Part shown: positions 5,518 to 6,784 of the stretch, piece by piece
How the letters are laid out: each line of letters opens with the position of its first letter
Numbering within the stretch: the first letter of the stretch is position 1
Notes under the pieces: generated by a model
The model's input: only the letters and a program-made list of their open reading frames with translations
Told to the model about the DNA's origin: nothing
The model's database searches: none
Assembly: GCA_030147645.1 (NCBI GenBank)
Contig: JASBUY010000298.1
Span: 1-6,784, forward strand
DNA length: 6,784 bases
Direction: 5' to 3'
DNA from: Aquabacter sp.
Lineage (GTDB): Bacteria > Pseudomonadota > Alphaproteobacteria > Rhizobiales > Xanthobacteraceae
Made by a program: the position numbers and the translations under genes

Positions 5518-6540
5518 ATGAAAATGTTCGCCAAGGCCGCGCTGCTCGCGCTCGCCGGGTTGCTCAGCGCCGCGCCTGCTTTTGCCCAGCAGGCGGAGAA
5601 GCCCAAGCTCACTTTGGGCGTCGGCGGAAAGCCGCTGCTTTATTACCTTCCGCTCACCATTGCGGAGCGGAACGGCTACTTCAAGGAACAGGGTCTCGAC
5701 GTCACCATCAATGATTTCGGAGGCGGCGCGAAATCGCTCCAGGCCTTGATCGGCGGCTCCATCGATGTGGTGACCGGGGCCTATGAGCACACCATTCGCA
5801 TGCAGGCGAAGGGCCAGGACATCGTCTCGGTCATCGAGCTTGGCCGCTATCCGGGCATCGTCCTGGTCGTCGCCAAGGACAAGGCGGAAAAATACAAGGC
5901 CATCAAGGACCTCAAAGGCGCCAAGATCGGCGTCACCGCGCCGGGCTCCTCGACGAACTTCTTCGTCAACTTCCTGCTCGCGAAGAATGGCCTGAAGCCT
6001 GATGACGTCGCCTTCGTGGGCGTGGGCGGCGGTGCCTCCGCCGTGGCTCAGATGAAGCGCGGCGAGATCGACGCCATGTCCAATCTCGACCCGGTCATCA
6101 CCAAGCTCCAGAGCGACGGGGACGTGGTGGTGCTGGCGGATTCGCGGACGAAGGCCGGCAATGACGAGATCTTCGGCGGTCAGAATCCTGCGGCGGTCCT
6201 CTATATGAAAACCGACTTCGTGAAGGAAAATCCGGTCACCACCCAGAAACTGACAAACGCCTTCTACAAGGCGCTGCAATGGCTGAAGACGGCGACGCCG
6301 GAGGATGTGGCGAAGGTGGTGCCCGAGGACTATCTGCTCGGCGACCGCGATCTCTATATCGCGGCGGTCAAGGCGTCGAAGCCGACCTATTCGCTGGACG
6401 GCGTCATCCCCGAAAGCGGCATGAAGAATGCGCTCGGCATGCTGGTGGAGTTCGACCCGGAGCTGAAAGCCGCCAAGATCGATCTGCCCAAGACCTTCGA
6501 CGGCAGCTTCGTGAAGAAGGCGGCCGAAACGGTTAAGTGA
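5518..6540 (+). CDS. Periplasmic solute-binding protein, NMT1/SsuA-like
   Basis: A 340-residue secreted binding protein that captures the substrate in the periplasm and hands it to the permease. It begins with a clear Sec signal peptide: MKMFAK, a hydrophobic stretch to residue 18, and AFA-QQ with likely cleavage after A23. No lipobox cysteine is present. The mature part shows the family pattern: YLPLTIAERNGYFKEQGLDV (43-62), ALIGGSIDVV (76-85), then DLKGAKIGVTAPGSSTNFFV (131-150) and QMKRGEIDAMSNLDP (178-192), the two-lobe type II fold shared by nitrate, sulfonate, taurine and pyrimidine-precursor binders. The ATG at 5518 has GGAGG 6 bases upstream. The frame is open back to 5413 within the permease gene, but only this start gives the signal peptide. 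Its position last, after ATPase and permease, differs from the common binding-protein-first order. I cannot name the ligand. Confidence 0.92.
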   Translation: MKMFAKAALLALAGLLSAAPAFAQQAEKPKLTLGVGGKPLLYYLPLTIAERNGYFKEQGLDVTINDFGGGAKSLQALIGGSIDVVTGAYEHTIRMQAKGQDIVSVIELGRYPGIVLVVAKDKAEKYKAIKDLKGAKIGVTAPGSSTNFFVNFLLAKNGLKPDDVAFVGVGGGASAVAQMKRGEIDAMSNLDPVITKLQSDGDVVVLADSRTKAGNDEIFGGQNPAAVLYMKTDFVKENPVTTQKLTNAFYKALQWLKTATPEDVAKVVPEDYLLGDRDLYIAAVKASKPTYSLDGVIPESGMKNALGMLVEFDPELKAAKIDLPKTFDGSFVKKAAETVK

Positions 6541-6545
6541 GGTCC

Positions 6546-6581
6546 GCGCCCTCGCGCCGGTCCAGGCCCGCGCGAGGGCGC
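6546..6581 (+). terminator. Strong GC hairpin after the ABC operon
   Basis: GCGCCCTCGCGC (6546-6557) and GCGCGAGGGCGC (6570-6581) are perfect 12-bp arms with a 12-base loop, beginning 5 bases after the stop of the binding-protein gene. The following bases are AATCCCCC, so there is no U tail. It would still stabilise the 3' end or help stop transcription. Confidence 0.6.
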
Positions 6582-6613
6582 AATCCCCCGAGCGATCCGC
6601 GCCAGAGCGCGAT

Positions 6614-6640
6614 CCGATCAGATTGAACCAATCTGATCGG
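6614..6640. repeat. Hairpin A of the palindromic element
   Basis: CCGATCAGATTG (6614-6625) and CAATCTGATCGG (6629-6640) are perfect 12-bp arms around the loop AAC. The outer eight bases of its left arm, CCGATCAG, are the same as in hairpin B. Confidence 0.85.
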
Positions 6641-6678
6641 TGAATCGACCTCTAACTCATTGATAGAGAATGCGTTAC

Positions 6679-6707
6679 CCGATCAGCCTGCGATGCAGGC
6701 TGATCGG
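6679..6707. repeat. Hairpin B of the palindromic element
   Basis: CCGATCAGCCTGC (6679-6691) and GCAGGCTGATCGG (6695-6707) are perfect 13-bp arms around the loop GAT. The stem base matches hairpin A, while the inner part (CCTGC against ATTG) differs yet stays fully paired. Confidence 0.85.
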
Positions 6708-6737
6708 CGCAAGCTCTCGGCGCAAAGCGGGGGTTGC

Positions 6738-6784
6738 CAGAGAGGCGCGCCCATTGGATAGGCTCAATCCCCGAGGCGGACTTC
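6738..6784. other. Window end with no supported gene
   Basis: These 47 bases hold no supported reading frame. CAATCCCCGAGGCG (6765-6778) nearly repeats CAATCCCCCGAGCG (6581-6594) on the other side of the palindromic element. Confidence 0.4.

Larger units (their letters stand above)
6580..6737. repeat. Nested palindromic intergenic element with a closing stem and three inner hairpins
   Basis: The outer closing stem pairs 6580-6590 with 6728-6737 (10 pairs, one bulged T). After an internal loop it continues as GCGCCAGAGC (6599-6608) with GCTCT-C-GGCGC (6713-6723), 10 pairs with one bulged C, and GCG (6609-6611) with CGC (6708-6710). Inside are hairpin A (6614-6640), a weak central hairpin with CTCTA (6650-6654) and TAGAG (6664-6668), and hairpin B (6679-6707). 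The whole would fold as a four-way, cloverleaf-like junction on either strand. No coding frame is supported. Its layout recalls the dispersed palindromic intergenic elements of rhizobia and relatives (RIME-like); membership in a known family is an inference. Confidence 0.6.

Noticed and set aside
5443..6279. Minus-strand open frame opposite the solute-binding protein
   Set aside because: It is antisense to a binding protein with a signal peptide and family motifs; no independent support.
6580..6737. CRISPR or tRNA reading of the cloverleaf-like element
   Set aside because: There are only two related hairpins with differing cores and no regular spacers. There is no TTCGA-type T-loop or 7-bp acceptor closing a tRNA-sized fold.

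Overview
The window is high-GC DNA with alphaproteobacterial features, most consistent with a Hyphomicrobiales (Rhizobiales) genome, possibly near Xanthobacter or Azorhizobium. This rests on the base composition, the RhlE-type helicase and IF-1 sequences, and a palindromic intergenic element at the right end. The genus is an inference from memory of family sequences. Seven protein genes are supported. No tRNA, rRNA, CRISPR array, integrase or transposase was found.

Left block (1-1448, minus strand). A short DedA-family membrane protein (924-1448) is followed on the same strand by an unidentified polytopic membrane protein (822 down to the window edge, 3' end missing). The latter has no stop codon in the window but is a clear, membrane-rich frame with a good ribosome binding site.

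Centre (1449-3663, plus strand). A gap of about 375 bases separates dedA from the divergent helicase gene. It holds a candidate sigma-70 promoter, a 10-bp palindrome at the likely transcription start, and several hairpins, the last ending 14 bases before the helicase TTG start. A DEAD-box RNA helicase of the RhlE type with a long RG-rich basic tail is followed 25 bases later by a 91-residue, C-terminally extended IF-1. The two probably form an RNA-remodelling and translation-initiation operon, of the kind often linked to growth in the cold. Two GC-rich hairpins follow infA.

Right block (3664-6784, plus strand). A three-gene ABC importer of the nitrate/sulfonate/taurine class: ATPase, then permease (ATGA overlap), then periplasmic solute-binding protein. 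The substrate cannot be told from the sequence, and no partner enzyme or regulator lies in the window. A 12-bp GC-rich hairpin follows the last gene.

The most unusual structure is noncoding. Bases 6580-6737 form a nested palindromic element: a long imperfect closing stem encloses two strong hairpins with the same stem base (CCGATCAG) but different, still paired, inner stems, with a weaker hairpin between them. It looks like a mobile or dispersed intergenic repeat, or a structured RNA.
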